Positions 25,215 through 33,168 of a stretch of 64,000 nucleotides of DNA are shown in pieces (positions within the stretch are counted from its first letter, which is position 1; each line of letters starts with the position of its first letter). The notes below the pieces were generated by a model. It worked only from the letters and a program-made list of their open reading frames with translations. It did no database searches and was not told where the DNA came from. Position numbers and translations under genes: made by a program. The stretch comes from Halocynthiibacter styelae (lineage in GTDB: Bacteria > Pseudomonadota > Alphaproteobacteria > Rhodobacterales > Rhodobacteraceae), in NCBI RefSeq assembly GCF_016123485.1, contig NZ_JADCKQ010000003.1:186001-250000 (forward strand). Reading direction: 5' to 3'.

Positions 25215-25724
25215 ATGAAACTGAAAACTTTCTTTGGCGCTGCTGCGCTTGCCCTGACTGCTGTCCCTGCTTTTGCCCAGGACATTATGGTGCATGATTC
25301 CTACGCGCGCGCTGCCAGCCCGTCTGCGATGGCCGGTGCCGCCTTTATGCAGATCATGAACCACGGTGATAGCGGTGATCGCCTGATTGATGTGCGCTCT
25401 GATGTTGCGAAACGCACCGAACTGCATACCCATATTGAAGGCGACAATGGCGTTATGCAGATGCGCCAGGTCGAGGGCGGCTTTGCCATTCCTGCCGGCG
25501 AAACCCATATGCTGGCGCGCGGCGGGGATCACGTGATGTTCATGGGGCTGAACGAAAGCCTGAACCATGGGGACAGCGTGACTGTAACGCTGGTGTTTGA
25601 AAACGCCGGTGAGGTTGAAGTTCAGATCCCGGTTGATCTGGAACGTCAGCCCGATCACGGCGCGATGTCCCATGGGGATCAAAACGGTGATGAGGGTGAA
25701 GCTGACGAAGGTCACAGCCACTGA
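25215..25724 (+). CDS. Periplasmic copper chaperone PCu(A)C
   Basis: From ATG 25215 the product has 169 residues, with a signal peptide ending AVPAFAQD. The cupredoxin-like PCu(A)C domain follows, with the copper ligand pattern H...M...HxM: ELHTHIEGDNGVMQM and ETHMLARGGDHVMFMGL. The C-terminal tail is rich in His, Asp and Glu (DHGAMSHGDQ, EGHSH) and may bind extra copper. PCu(A)C proteins hand Cu(I) to the CuA site of cytochrome oxidase, often with Sco; no sco is seen here. The longer frame back to 24978 is not real. Confidence 0.92.
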   Translation: MKLKTFFGAAALALTAVPAFAQDIMVHDSYARAASPSAMAGAAFMQIMNHGDSGDRLIDVRSDVAKRTELHTHIEGDNGVMQMRQVEGGFAIPAGETHMLARGGDHVMFMGLNESLNHGDSVTVTLVFENAGEVEVQIPVDLERQPDHGAMSHGDQNGDEGEADEGHSH

Positions 25725-25773
25725 TATATCTTTCAGGGTTCGCAGTGCCGGGCTCTGATTCTTTGGGGGAAAA

Positions 25774-26223
25774 ATGCGCGTTCTTTTTGTCTGTCACGGA
25801 AACACCTGCCGTTCCCCCGCCGCCCAGGCGCTTGTGCGTCATACCTGCCCTCATATTGAAACCGACAGTGCGGGTGTCTCGGCAGATCGTGTGACTGCGC
25901 CGCCGACGCCTGCGATGCGGGCGCTGGTGGAAGCAGAGGGTGTTGATATGTCAGACCTTCAGGCACGCCGGATCACACCAGGTGATTTTAAGGATTTTGA
26001 TCTGATCATCGCCATGGATTATGACGTTCTGGCGCAATTGAAAAGGCTGCGCCCGATCGGGGCCACGGCAAAGATGGAAGGTTTTATGGATTATATGCCC
26101 GGCGCGACTGTGTCGGAAATCGCAGACCCCTGGCACACGGGGGATTATCCGGCGGCCTTTGAATTGATCCGGCAGGCCGCCGATGCTTTTGTTGATGCGC
26201 TGAAAGATCAGCCGCGGCAGTAA
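25774..26223 (+). CDS. Low-molecular-weight protein tyrosine phosphatase family
   Basis: The 149-residue protein has the P-loop CHGNTCRS (C-x5-R) at residues 8-15 and the general-acid Asp in IADPWHTGDY, both in correct order for an active LMW phosphatase. Upstream is GGGGGAAAA. Possible roles are regulation of tyrosine-phosphorylated exopolysaccharide kinases or stress response, but no kinase lies nearby. The last 16 bases overlap the convergent gene at 26208. Confidence 0.92.
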   Translation: MRVLFVCHGNTCRSPAAQALVRHTCPHIETDSAGVSADRVTAPPTPAMRALVEAEGVDMSDLQARRITPGDFKDFDLIIAMDYDVLAQLKRLRPIGATAKMEGFMDYMPGATVSEIADPWHTGDYPAAFELIRQAADAFVDALKDQPRQ

Positions 26224-26513
26224 GTTTCAGCCGTCTGACCAAAGTTCTTGTAACGGCGCCAGAAGCTTTCATGGCTTGCGCGATCTGACTGGCGAATTTC
26301 CTGTGCGCGGTGCGGATCAGAAAAGAAAGATGCGGCCATGCGCTGATCGCCATTTTCCAGCGTCAGATCAGCAACATCCTGAATGCAGCCACACAGCTGG
26401 CGGTTTGCGGCATCGCGATCAGACCGGTTGCAGGCGTTTTCAATTGTGCCCGCGAAAACGGTGGAACTGGAAGTAACAGTGGCGACAAGCGCCAGGGTAA
26501 ATATACGGTTCAT
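26208..26513 (-). CDS. Small exported protein of unknown function, two-Cys type
   Basis: This 101-residue protein has a signal peptide (MNRIFTLALVATVTSSSTVFAG). Four Cys follow, in IENACNRSDR, RQLCGCIQDVAD and ETYCRG, probably two disulfides. The pattern is conserved in Rhodobacterales by my recollection, where it has sometimes been called an arginine transporter without support in the sequence: there are no membrane spans beyond the signal. Convergent overlap with the phosphatase is 16 bases. Confidence 0.75.
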   Translation of the reverse strand: MNRIFTLALVATVTSSSTVFAGTIENACNRSDRDAANRQLCGCIQDVADLTLENGDQRMAASFFSDPHRAQEIRQSDRASHESFWRRYKNFGQTAETYCRG

Positions 26514-26651
26514 TTCTTGCCTCTTTGCTTACACCACGGGGCTTCTGCCCTCTTGGATATGTGTAAAATCTGAGGAAACTATGAATCAGATCTGTGGAAA
26601 ATTCAATCCACCAGATTTTGTGCCCCGGGTGCTGTGGCCGAATACCGCTGG

Positions 26652-27512
26652 TTAACGGATCGAATCACGCAGCGATTTCAGGCGGTCTGCCAGTTGCCGG
26701 CTGTCATATTCGCTTTCCCGTACCAGGCTGTCGAAATGGTTGCGGATCGATTCTACCCGTTCCTTGTCGCGGAAGGCCAGATAGCTTTGTCCCAGGTAGA
26801 TCACCGCCTGCAAGGGGCCGAAGATTGTGACCGGTGCGGAAAACAGTTTTTTGGCATCAAACAGATAGATCCGCAGTTTCGGATAAAATCTCTCATGCAG
26901 CTCCAGCATGTGATCAATCTGGTTCAGGCGATGTTCTACGGGTAACCCGTGATAATAACCTTCGGCGCGGGCGAAGGCTGTCAGTTCATCCACCGGCATG
27001 GCGATTTCAAAATCCCACAGGTTCTGACGCATCAGATTCAGCCGGTCTTCGGCAGCCCCAATCGCCTGACGTGCGGTCCGGGCCAGTTGTGGGGCATATT
27101 CCCAACGCAGCATTTCACGGGTCTTCAGCACATCCGGCATGGTCGCGGGCACATGGCAGATTTTGTAACCGGCGGCTTCCTGGTGCCAGGCAAGGATCTG
27201 TTCATCAACCATGGCGCGGGGGGCGGCGGTCATCTGAACTGAAGACGCCAGCAGGTCTGATGTGCGTTCATGCCGGTCTGTCAGCCCAAGCAACCAGTCA
27301 GCAGAGACCCCCAGCGCAGAGGCGCATTCCGCGACCACCTGAGCATTGGGCAGGCGTGGACCGTCACCGGACAAAAGCTGCGAAATGGTAGAACGATCCA
27401 CGCCCACAGCCAGCGCCAGGCTGCTGCGGTTCAGCTGGGTTTGTTTCAGGGCTTCGCCCAGACGCTGGCGAAACAGCAGGGCGCGGGCACGTTTGTCAAT
27501 TTTATTCTGCAT
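26652..27512 (-). CDS. XRE-family transcriptional regulator with a large C-terminal domain
   Basis: The 286-residue protein has an N-terminal Cro/C1 helix-turn-helix (about 17-75: LGEALKQTQLNRSSLALAVGVDRSTISQLLSGDG, then LGVSADWLLGLTD). The 200-residue C-terminal part is unrecognised. It contains EYAPQLARTARQAIGAAEDRL and AFRDKERVESIRNHFDSLV and may sense a ligand or protein. It is divergent from the DUF2061-desaturase pair, which is a possible target. Confidence 0.87.
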   Translation of the reverse strand: MQNKIDKRARALLFRQRLGEALKQTQLNRSSLALAVGVDRSTISQLLSGDGPRLPNAQVVAECASALGVSADWLLGLTDRHERTSDLLASSVQMTAAPRAMVDEQILAWHQEAAGYKICHVPATMPDVLKTREMLRWEYAPQLARTARQAIGAAEDRLNLMRQNLWDFEIAMPVDELTAFARAEGYYHGLPVEHRLNQIDHMLELHERFYPKLRIYLFDAKKLFSAPVTIFGPLQAVIYLGQSYLAFRDKERVESIRNHFDSLVRESEYDSRQLADRLKSLRDSIR

Positions 27513-27617
27513 TGTTTAAAAAATACAACTTTGTTGGATTTTGTTTACCAAGCCCCTGATACCCGAAGTCGTGAATTCATGCGAGGAAAAACAAAAGAAA
27601 CAAAGATCCGGAAACTG

Positions 27618-27851
27618 ATGGACACCCCGAAACGCACCTGGACAAAAGCAATTCTCTGGCAGGCTCTTGGTCTGTTTTCGATGCTTGTTGTTGGATTTCT
27701 GTTCACAGGGTCCATTGCGGTTGGCGGGGCGATGGCGGTTGTGAACGCCCTGATCGGGCTTACCGTTTACATCCTGTTTGAACGGGCCTGGAACCGGATC
27801 AGCTGGGGGCGCATCCCCATAAGCGAAGACCTGAAAGAAGGCCTGGAATGA
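27618..27851 (+). CDS. DUF2061 family membrane protein
   Basis: I chose ATG 27618 for a 77-residue protein (MDTPKRTWTKAILWQALGLFSM); ATG 27579 would add 13 residues without better ribosome binding. Two hydrophobic segments flank a short turn (LGLFSMLVVGFLFTGSIAVGG and AVVNALIGLTVYILFERAWNRI), matching DUF2061. Function is unknown. Its stop overlaps the desaturase start by four bases, so the two are translationally coupled and the protein may assist the desaturase. Confidence 0.75.
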   Translation: MDTPKRTWTKAILWQALGLFSMLVVGFLFTGSIAVGGAMAVVNALIGLTVYILFERAWNRISWGRIPISEDLKEGLE

Positions 27852-28753
27852 AAAAAAATCTGCCCCGTGTTGAATGGCCGACTTTGTCGCTGCTGATTCT
27901 CTGCTACATGGCCTGGGGCCTGGGCACGACATATTTGTCGGCGCTCTGGCTGCCGCTGGGGTTTGTTGTGACGATGTTGGCGATCACTCTGCATTCATCG
28001 CTTCAGCACGAAATTCTGCATGGCCATCCATTCGCCAGCCGTTTCTTGTCAGAGGCCACGGTTTTCCCAGCGCCTGGCCTGTTCATTCCCTATCAGCGTT
28101 TTCGTGATACCCATCTGGCGCATCACCAGGACTCCATTCTGACCGATCCCTATGATGACCCGGAAAGCAACTTTCAGGATCCGGAGATTTGGGCGAAACG
28201 CCCGGCCTGGCAGCAGAAAATCCTGTTGATGAACAACACGCTGGCGGGACGTCTGATTTTTGGTCCGGGCCTGTCAGTGATCTTTTTCGCTGCCTCTGAT
28301 CTGCGTGCGATCCGGGCGGGGGATCGCGTTGTTCTGATGGGTTGGCTCTGGCATATTCCGGGTGTTGTCATGGTGCTGACCTGGCTGATCGCATACGGTC
28401 AGATGCCGCTAGGCCTGTATTTTCTGGCGGCCTATTTTGGGTTCTCAATCCTGAAAATCCGCACCTTCCTGGAACATCAGGCGCATGAACGGGCACGTGC
28501 CCGCACCGTGATTATTGAAGACCGGGGGCCATTGGCGTTTCTGTTTCTCAACAACAATCTGCATGTGGTGCATCACATGCATCCGGCGGTGCCGTGGTAT
28601 CGTTTGTGGGACTATTACAGGAAGAATAAAGATCGCTATCTCGCCCGCAATGATGGCTATCTTTACACTTCCTACGGTGAGGTTTTCCGGCGTTATTTCT
28701 TCGCCCGCAAAGACCCGGTGCCACATCCGCTGTGGACGCAAGACCAGGATTAA
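27848..28753 (+). CDS. Fatty acid desaturase / beta-carotene hydroxylase-like di-iron membrane enzyme
   Basis: The 301-residue integral membrane protein has the three histidine boxes in order: HEILHGH at about 56-62, HLAHH at about 88-92 and HVVHH at about 239-243. Several hydrophobic stretches separate them. Such enzymes use O2 to desaturate or hydroxylate lipids, sphingoid bases or carotenoids. The acyl chain and regiochemistry cannot be read from the sequence. It is coupled by a four-base overlap to DUF2061. The codon style matches the genome. Confidence 0.87.
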   Translation: MKKNLPRVEWPTLSLLILCYMAWGLGTTYLSALWLPLGFVVTMLAITLHSSLQHEILHGHPFASRFLSEATVFPAPGLFIPYQRFRDTHLAHHQDSILTDPYDDPESNFQDPEIWAKRPAWQQKILLMNNTLAGRLIFGPGLSVIFFAASDLRAIRAGDRVVLMGWLWHIPGVVMVLTWLIAYGQMPLGLYFLAAYFGFSILKIRTFLEHQAHERARARTVIIEDRGPLAFLFLNNNLHVVHHMHPAVPWYRLWDYYRKNKDRYLARNDGYLYTSYGEVFRRYFFARKDPVPHPLWTQDQD

Positions 28754-28789
28754 CTCGACATTCAACAGCGCGGCTGGCAGTAAGCGTTC

Positions 28790-29695
28790 ATGCAAGCCTG
28801 GATCTGGATATCAATCGCCGCCGCCTTTTCGCAAAATCTGCGCTTTATGCTGCAGAAGCACCTGAAATCGACCAGTTTCAGCACGGCGGGGGCGACGTTT
28901 TCGCGTTTTATCTATTCCGCGCCGCTGGTCTGTGTGCTGATCTTTCTTTATGCGCGGATCAGTGATCAGGCGCTGCCTGCGATCCCTTCCGTTTTCTGGC
29001 CTTATGCGCTGATCGGGGGGCTTTCGCAGATCCTGGCAACTATGTGCGTCGTCGCGTTGTTTGCGGAACGCAACTTTGCTGTTGGCATCACATTTAAGAA
29101 AACCGAAGTCGTGCAGACCGCACTGGTGGGATTCATCGTTTTGGGCGAGGCCGTGACCACCCCGGGCCTGATCGCCATTGGCATCGGCTTCTGGGGGGTG
29201 ATTTTGCTGTCTGATCCGCCAAAGGGCAAGGTCACGCACTGGTCCCAACGTCTGTTTAACCGCGCCTCTGCGCTGGGTCTGGGATCTGGTGTTTTGTTTG
29301 CGTTCTCGGCTGTTGGTTACCGTGGTGCGTCACGGTCACTTGGTCTGGATGATGTGGTGTTGTCCGCGGGTACGACGCTGGCGATTGTTGCCAGCTATCA
29401 GGCGCTGATTATGGCGGTCTGGCTGGCCTGGCGCGAACGTGGCGAGATCACCAAAGTTCTGCGGCACTGGCGCGTGGCCGGGCTTGTGGGGATCACGTCG
29501 ATGATCGGCAGCTTCTGCTGGTTCGCAGCCTTCACGCTGCAAAATGCCGCCTATGTGAAAGCGGTCGGGCAGATTGAACTGTTGTTCAGCTTTATCACGG
29601 GGCTTGTGGTGTTTAAGGAAAAAACCAGTGGACGGGAACTGGCGGCGATGGGGTTGATCACCGCTTCTATTCTGCTGCTGATCCTTGTGACGTAA
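28790..29695 (+). CDS. EamA/DMT-family permease
   Basis: This 301-residue protein has about ten hydrophobic helices in two EamA repeats (about 5-140 and 155-300). The second repeat contains the FxxAFTLQNAAYVKAVGQIELLF segment of drug/metabolite exporters. The substrate is unknown. It follows the desaturase by 36 bases and may share its transcript. Its last 29 bases overlap the convergent Nudix gene. Confidence 0.88.
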   Translation: MQAWIWISIAAAFSQNLRFMLQKHLKSTSFSTAGATFSRFIYSAPLVCVLIFLYARISDQALPAIPSVFWPYALIGGLSQILATMCVVALFAERNFAVGITFKKTEVVQTALVGFIVLGEAVTTPGLIAIGIGFWGVILLSDPPKGKVTHWSQRLFNRASALGLGSGVLFAFSAVGYRGASRSLGLDDVVLSAGTTLAIVASYQALIMAVWLAWRERGEITKVLRHWRVAGLVGITSMIGSFCWFAAFTLQNAAYVKAVGQIELLFSFITGLVVFKEKTSGRELAAMGLITASILLLILVT

Positions 29696-30431
29696 AACGG
29701 CCGGTCAGACTGTTATCGGCCATCTGAACATCCAGCGGACGGGAGCCACCCAGGCGCAGGAACAGACTTTCTTCATCATCATTGCGGAAAAACGGTACGC
29801 CGGGTTCACGCTTCTGACCGGACAGGCGGATGTGCAGTTCTGCCAGAACGACTTCGGTGATGAAAGGCAGATCAAAGCCGCGTGCGTCATTCAGGGCGAT
29901 CCATTGAAGTGAAGATAGTTCATCACTGGCGTGGGAAAAATCATCAGGGTCGCCATGCAGCGCAGAAGCATCCGCCATAAAGAACCGCGCATCAAACCGG
30001 CGGGGGCGGCCTGGTGGCGTGATGGCGCGGAATACAAATTTCAGCGCATCGCCTGAAGGCGCAAAACCGGTTTTTGCATAGGTCTGCCAGTCAGTTGAGG
30101 GGTTTTCCATCTGACCAGGCTGACCAAGAACAAGGCCGGTTTCTTCCCAGAGTTCGCGCACGGCGGCGACCTGCAATGCGCTGACAAGACCGGGGTCGGC
30201 ATCCTCATCCAGGCGGGTGCGGCAGGGTTCCGGGATTTCGGCGGCCAGAGCCACCGAAGCATCCTCAGCATCTACGGCACCGCCGGGGAAGACGAATTTA
30301 TTCGGCATAAAGGCCGCCTTCGCCCCGCGCTGGCCCATCAGAACCCGGGCCTTCCCCGCATCCCCATCAGGGGCAGGGCGCACAAGAATGATAGTCGAGG
30401 CGTTGCGAATCGCCGTTTTGTCGATGGTCAT
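29667..30431 (-). CDS. Nudix hydrolase
   Basis: ATG 30431 is preceded by AGGAGAAGGCA, so I prefer it to the in-frame ATG at 30446. The 254-residue protein contains a Nudix box near 96-118 with AAVRELWEETGLVLG (RELxEETG) and an FPGGAVD segment ahead of it. This is the NUDT19/RppA-like layout seen in alphaproteobacteria, where CoA or acyl-CoA esters are one possible substrate. The 3' end overlaps the EamA gene by 29 bases in opposite orientation. Confidence 0.88.
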   Translation of the reverse strand: MTIDKTAIRNASTIILVRPAPDGDAGKARVLMGQRGAKAAFMPNKFVFPGGAVDAEDASVALAAEIPEPCRTRLDEDADPGLVSALQVAAVRELWEETGLVLGQPGQMENPSTDWQTYAKTGFAPSGDALKFVFRAITPPGRPRRFDARFFMADASALHGDPDDFSHASDELSSLQWIALNDARGFDLPFITEVVLAELHIRLSGQKREPGVPFFRNDDEESLFLRLGGSRPLDVQMADNSLTGRFTSQGSAAE

Positions 30432-30454
30432 TGCCTTCTCCTGCACAGGTGGTG

Positions 30455-30847
30455 TCAGTCACCAAACCCATGCATGCGTTTGGCCCACTGATAGCTGACT
30501 ACAATTCCTTTCAACCTTGGCAGGAGATAGAGGGACATTGCAACACAGACCACGGTGAAAATTGTGGCAAGCACCAGAGGTTCCGGGCGGAAGGTTTCAA
30601 AAACGAACATGATCAGCGGCACCATCAGGTGGCCGACAATCAAAATCGTCAGATAGGCCGGGCCGTCATCTGCGCGGTGATGATGCAGTTCCTGTTCACA
30701 GTTGGGGCAGGTGTCGCGTACCTTCAGATAACCCTGCAGCAGTGGCCCTGAACCGCAGTTGGGGCAACGACGACGCCAGCCACGCAGCAGGGCGGGCTTG
30801 ATCGGACGTTCGTCTGCGACATCGGCAATGCTTGTTGAATCTGTCAT
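30455..30847 (-). CDS. DUF983 family zinc-ribbon membrane protein
   Basis: The 131-residue product from ATG 30847 (GAGGAAACG upstream) has a four-Cys ribbon (RCPNCGSGPLL and DTCPNCEQEL), then an HHHRADDGPAY stretch, then two transmembrane helices. This is the DUF983 architecture. Function is unknown; in some alphaproteobacteria it lies near cytochrome oxidase genes. It is 23 bases upstream of the Nudix gene and so in its operon. Confidence 0.87.
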   Translation of the reverse strand: MTDSTSIADVADERPIKPALLRGWRRRCPNCGSGPLLQGYLKVRDTCPNCEQELHHHRADDGPAYLTILIVGHLMVPLIMFVFETFRPEPLVLATIFTVVCVAMSLYLLPRLKGIVVSYQWAKRMHGFGD

Positions 30848-30957
30848 TCGCGTTTCCTCAGGATCTCTAAGCTGACGCATCACATAGCCCATCACGACAG
30901 GAATTGCGAAGGGTGTGAATGTCGCAGCCCTGGTCCTGCGAAAAACAATTTCTGAAA

Positions 30958-30969
30958 AAGTTTAAACTT
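30958..30969. promoter_or_regulatory. Perfect 12-base palindrome upstream of EF-hand/sigma operon
   Basis: AAGTTTAAACTT is a perfect palindrome, lying 90 bases upstream of the EF-hand gene and 111 bases from the divergent DUF983 start. It is a candidate operator for the EF-hand/ECF-sigma operon. The regulator is unknown. Confidence 0.4.
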
Positions 30970-31058
30970 CTGCGACGGAAAATCTGGCGGGCTGCGTTTT
31001 ACCTTATGAAAGCGCCACAGAGAGAGCATCGCGGCGCTGATGAATGAAAGGTAAGACA

Positions 31059-31595
31059 ATGAAAATGACACGCTTTGGTAAACTGACTTCTGATGCAACC
31101 CGCCTGTGGGCGACAACCGGTGCAATTGCCCTTGGCCTGATGATCACGGCTGTTGGTCCGGTTGCTGCTGGTCCGCATGGTGACCGTGAACCGGTTGCCT
31201 TTTCTGACATTGACGCAAATGGCGATGGCGAAATCACCGAGGCTGAATTCACCGCACATCGTGCCGCCAAACGCACCGAGCGTTTTGAAACAACCGACAC
31301 CAACAATGACGGCCTGCTGTCTGAAGATGAAATCAAAGAAGCCGGTGGTCGCCGCGCCGGTCGCCGTGCCTCGCGCATGATTGATCGTTTTGATGCGAAT
31401 GATGACGGCATGCTGTCCATGGATGAGCTGCCGGAACACGGGCAGGGGCACCGGGGTGGCGATGATGATGACCGCGAAAGCTTCATGGAACGCTTTGATG
31501 AGGACAACAATGGTTCCATCAGTGAAGCTGAGTTCGAAGCGGCGAAAGAACACATGCAGGAACGCCGCGGGCGTAACGGCCGTCACCAGGACTAA
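31059..31595 (+). CDS. Exported EF-hand calcium-binding protein (four EF-hands)
   Basis: ATG 31059 (AAAGGTAAGACA upstream) gives 178 residues. A signal-like hydrophobic stretch (TTGAIALGLMITAVGPVAAG) is followed by four canonical EF-hand loops: DIDANGDGEITEAE, DTNNDGLLSEDE, DANDDGMLSMDE and DEDNNGSISEAE. All have D, N/D, D/N, G and a final E. It is periplasmic by prediction. A GC-rich hairpin separates it from the ECF sigma gene on the same strand. The likely role is calcium or cation buffering or signalling at the envelope. Confidence 0.9.
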   Translation: MKMTRFGKLTSDATRLWATTGAIALGLMITAVGPVAAGPHGDREPVAFSDIDANGDGEITEAEFTAHRAAKRTERFETTDTNNDGLLSEDEIKEAGGRRAGRRASRMIDRFDANDDGMLSMDELPEHGQGHRGGDDDDRESFMERFDEDNNGSISEAEFEAAKEHMQERRGRNGRHQD

Positions 31596-31607
31596 TTGCG
31601 GCGGACC

Positions 31608-31636
31608 GCCCCGGGGGGCTTTACTTCCCCCGGGGC
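31608..31636 (+). terminator. GC-rich hairpin between EF-hand and sigma genes
   Basis: GCCCCGGGGG (31608-31617) pairs with CCCCCGGGGC (31627-31636), a nine-base loop between. It lacks a T-run, so it may act as a partial terminator that lowers sigma expression relative to the EF-hand gene. Confidence 0.6.
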
Positions 31637-31674
31637 AGATTGAAAAACCAGGCAGGCAGGATTAGCGTTCAGGA

Positions 31675-32271
31675 ATGGCAATGCCTTTTGATTGTGACAC
31701 GGCGGAAGATGAAGCGCGGCTTCTGATGCATTTTGCATCGGGTGACCGCAACGCTGCTCGCGTGCTGACACAGCGTTTTGCCCCTGTTGCTTTTGGCTAT
31801 GCCATGCGGCGGCTTGGGGATCGTTCTGTTGCGGAAGACATCGCCCAGGATGCGATGCTGCGGCTTTGGAAAACCGCGCCGGACTGGCAGGAAGGGCGCG
31901 CCCGTATTTCGACCTGGCTGTATCAGGTGGTGTCGAACCTTTGCACTGACTGGTTCCGACGTCGGAAAGACTATGGTCAGGCTGGAGATGATGACTTGTC
32001 GCAGGTTGTGGACGAGACACATGCCGGGGCAGAAGCACAGTTGCAGCATCAGGCACGGCTGGTGGCATTGAATGCGGCGCTGATGACTTTGCCGGAGCGA
32101 CAGCGTCTGGCGGTGGAAATGCGCCATATTGAAGGGTTCTCAAACCCGGAAATTGCCGCGGCACTGGACACGCGTGTTGAAGCGGTGGAAAGCCTGACGG
32201 CACGGGGCAAACGGGCCCTTGCAAAAGTGCTGGCAGAGAAACAGGATGAACTGGGGTTTCAGGATGGATGA
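31675..32271 (+). CDS. ECF-type RNA polymerase sigma factor
   Basis: The 198-residue protein has region 2 (YAMRRLGDRSVAEDIAQDAMLRLWK, ARISTWLYQVVSNLCTDWFRRRK) and region 4 (ALMTLPERQRLAVEMRHIEGFSNPEIAAALDTRVEAVESLTARGKRAL). This is the minimal ECF layout. The next two genes encode a one-span protein and a one-span periplasmic-sensor-like protein, the order seen in metal-responsive systems such as CnrH/CnrY/CnrX. It overlaps the next gene by eight bases. Confidence 0.92.
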   Translation: MAMPFDCDTAEDEARLLMHFASGDRNAARVLTQRFAPVAFGYAMRRLGDRSVAEDIAQDAMLRLWKTAPDWQEGRARISTWLYQVVSNLCTDWFRRRKDYGQAGDDDLSQVVDETHAGAEAQLQHQARLVALNAALMTLPERQRLAVEMRHIEGFSNPEIAAALDTRVEAVESLTARGKRALAKVLAEKQDELGFQDG

Positions 32272-32659
32272 CAAAATGACAAATCCACATCAGTCAGATG
32301 ACGCAATGCTGCAGGGCTTCTTTGATGCTGCCCGTGCGCCTGCGCACGATGCTGAGCCCTCAGGTGATTTTATGGCCCGGATGCTGAATGATGCATTTGA
32401 TGTCCAGGATGCACAGGCCCCCGTTGTACAGCCCGCTGCGCGCCGCCCCTGGCATGTAGCCCTGCTGGATGCTGTCGGGGGCTGGCCTTCGCTGGCGGGC
32501 ATGGCCGTGGCGACGGTGGCCGGGGTCTGGATCGGGGTTGTAGGCCCATCGGCCCTTGCTGATTTTGCGGTGACAGGCACGGGCGAATATGACAGCGCGG
32601 CGCTGGCCTCTGACTATGGATTGACCAGCGGATTTGAAACCCTGCTGGGCGGGAGCTGA
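32264..32659 (+). CDS. Probable anti-sigma-like single-span membrane protein
   Basis: ATG 32264 overlaps the sigma gene by eight bases, giving 131 residues. The N-terminal ~75 residues are soluble and acidic. A helix near 80-105 (GMAVATVAGVWIGVVG) would insert, and the short C-terminal part would be periplasmic. No domain is recognised. By position and topology it should hold the sigma factor at the membrane, which is inference. No zinc-binding HxxxCxxC motif is visible, so it is not a ZAS-type anti-sigma factor. Confidence 0.65.
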   Translation: MDDKMTNPHQSDDAMLQGFFDAARAPAHDAEPSGDFMARMLNDAFDVQDAQAPVVQPAARRPWHVALLDAVGGWPSLAGMAVATVAGVWIGVVGPSALADFAVTGTGEYDSAALASDYGLTSGFETLLGGS

Positions 32660-32663
32660 GATT

Positions 32664-33164
32664 ATGACTGAAACACGCACAACAGACTCTGAACCAAAGA
32701 AAATGCGCCCCTGGATCAGGGTTCTTTTTGGGGTGTCCCTGTCGCTGAACCTGCTGGTGATTGCCGCAGCAACTGCGATGATCATGCGCTGGGATGGGGA
32801 CCGTTATGGGCGTGATCACCATCCGGCGGGCGGGGCGGTGACCCTGATCCGGGCGCTGCCGGACAGCCATCGCAGCCAGCTGCGCGATGCTTTTGAACGC
32901 CATAATCCGGGTGATCGTGTGACCCGCGCGGAAAGTCGACGTCAGCAGTTTCAGGATATCCTTCTGCTTCTGTCGGTTGAGCCTTTTGACGCGGCCGGGT
33001 TCGAAGCCGTGTTGAACCAGCAGGCCGATAAATCAGAAGGCCGCCTCACAGGCGGCGCTGCGGCGCTGACAGAAGTGATTGACCAGATGACTGAGGCTGA
33101 ACGGGCGACCTATCTTGAAGAAGTCAAGCGCCTTGCAGAACGCCGGCGCCGCCAACGCCGATAA
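32664..33164 (+). CDS. Periplasmic heavy-metal-sensor/ZraP-CnrX-like protein
   Basis: ATG 32664 follows GGGAG and lies four bases after the previous stop. The 166-residue protein has an N-terminal anchor (VLFGVSLSLNLLVIAAATAMIM) and a His-containing linker (YGRDHHPAGG). A long helical periplasmic domain includes LPDSHRSQLRDAFERHN and a C-terminal Arg-rich end. This matches the heavy-metal resistance/CpxP-ZraP-CnrX helical family. It may sense metal or envelope stress and release the sigma factor. The metal is unknown. Confidence 0.75.
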   Translation: MTETRTTDSEPKKMRPWIRVLFGVSLSLNLLVIAAATAMIMRWDGDRYGRDHHPAGGAVTLIRALPDSHRSQLRDAFERHNPGDRVTRAESRRQQFQDILLLLSVEPFDAAGFEAVLNQQADKSEGRLTGGAAALTEVIDQMTEAERATYLEEVKRLAERRRRQRR

Positions 33165-33168
33165 AGTG

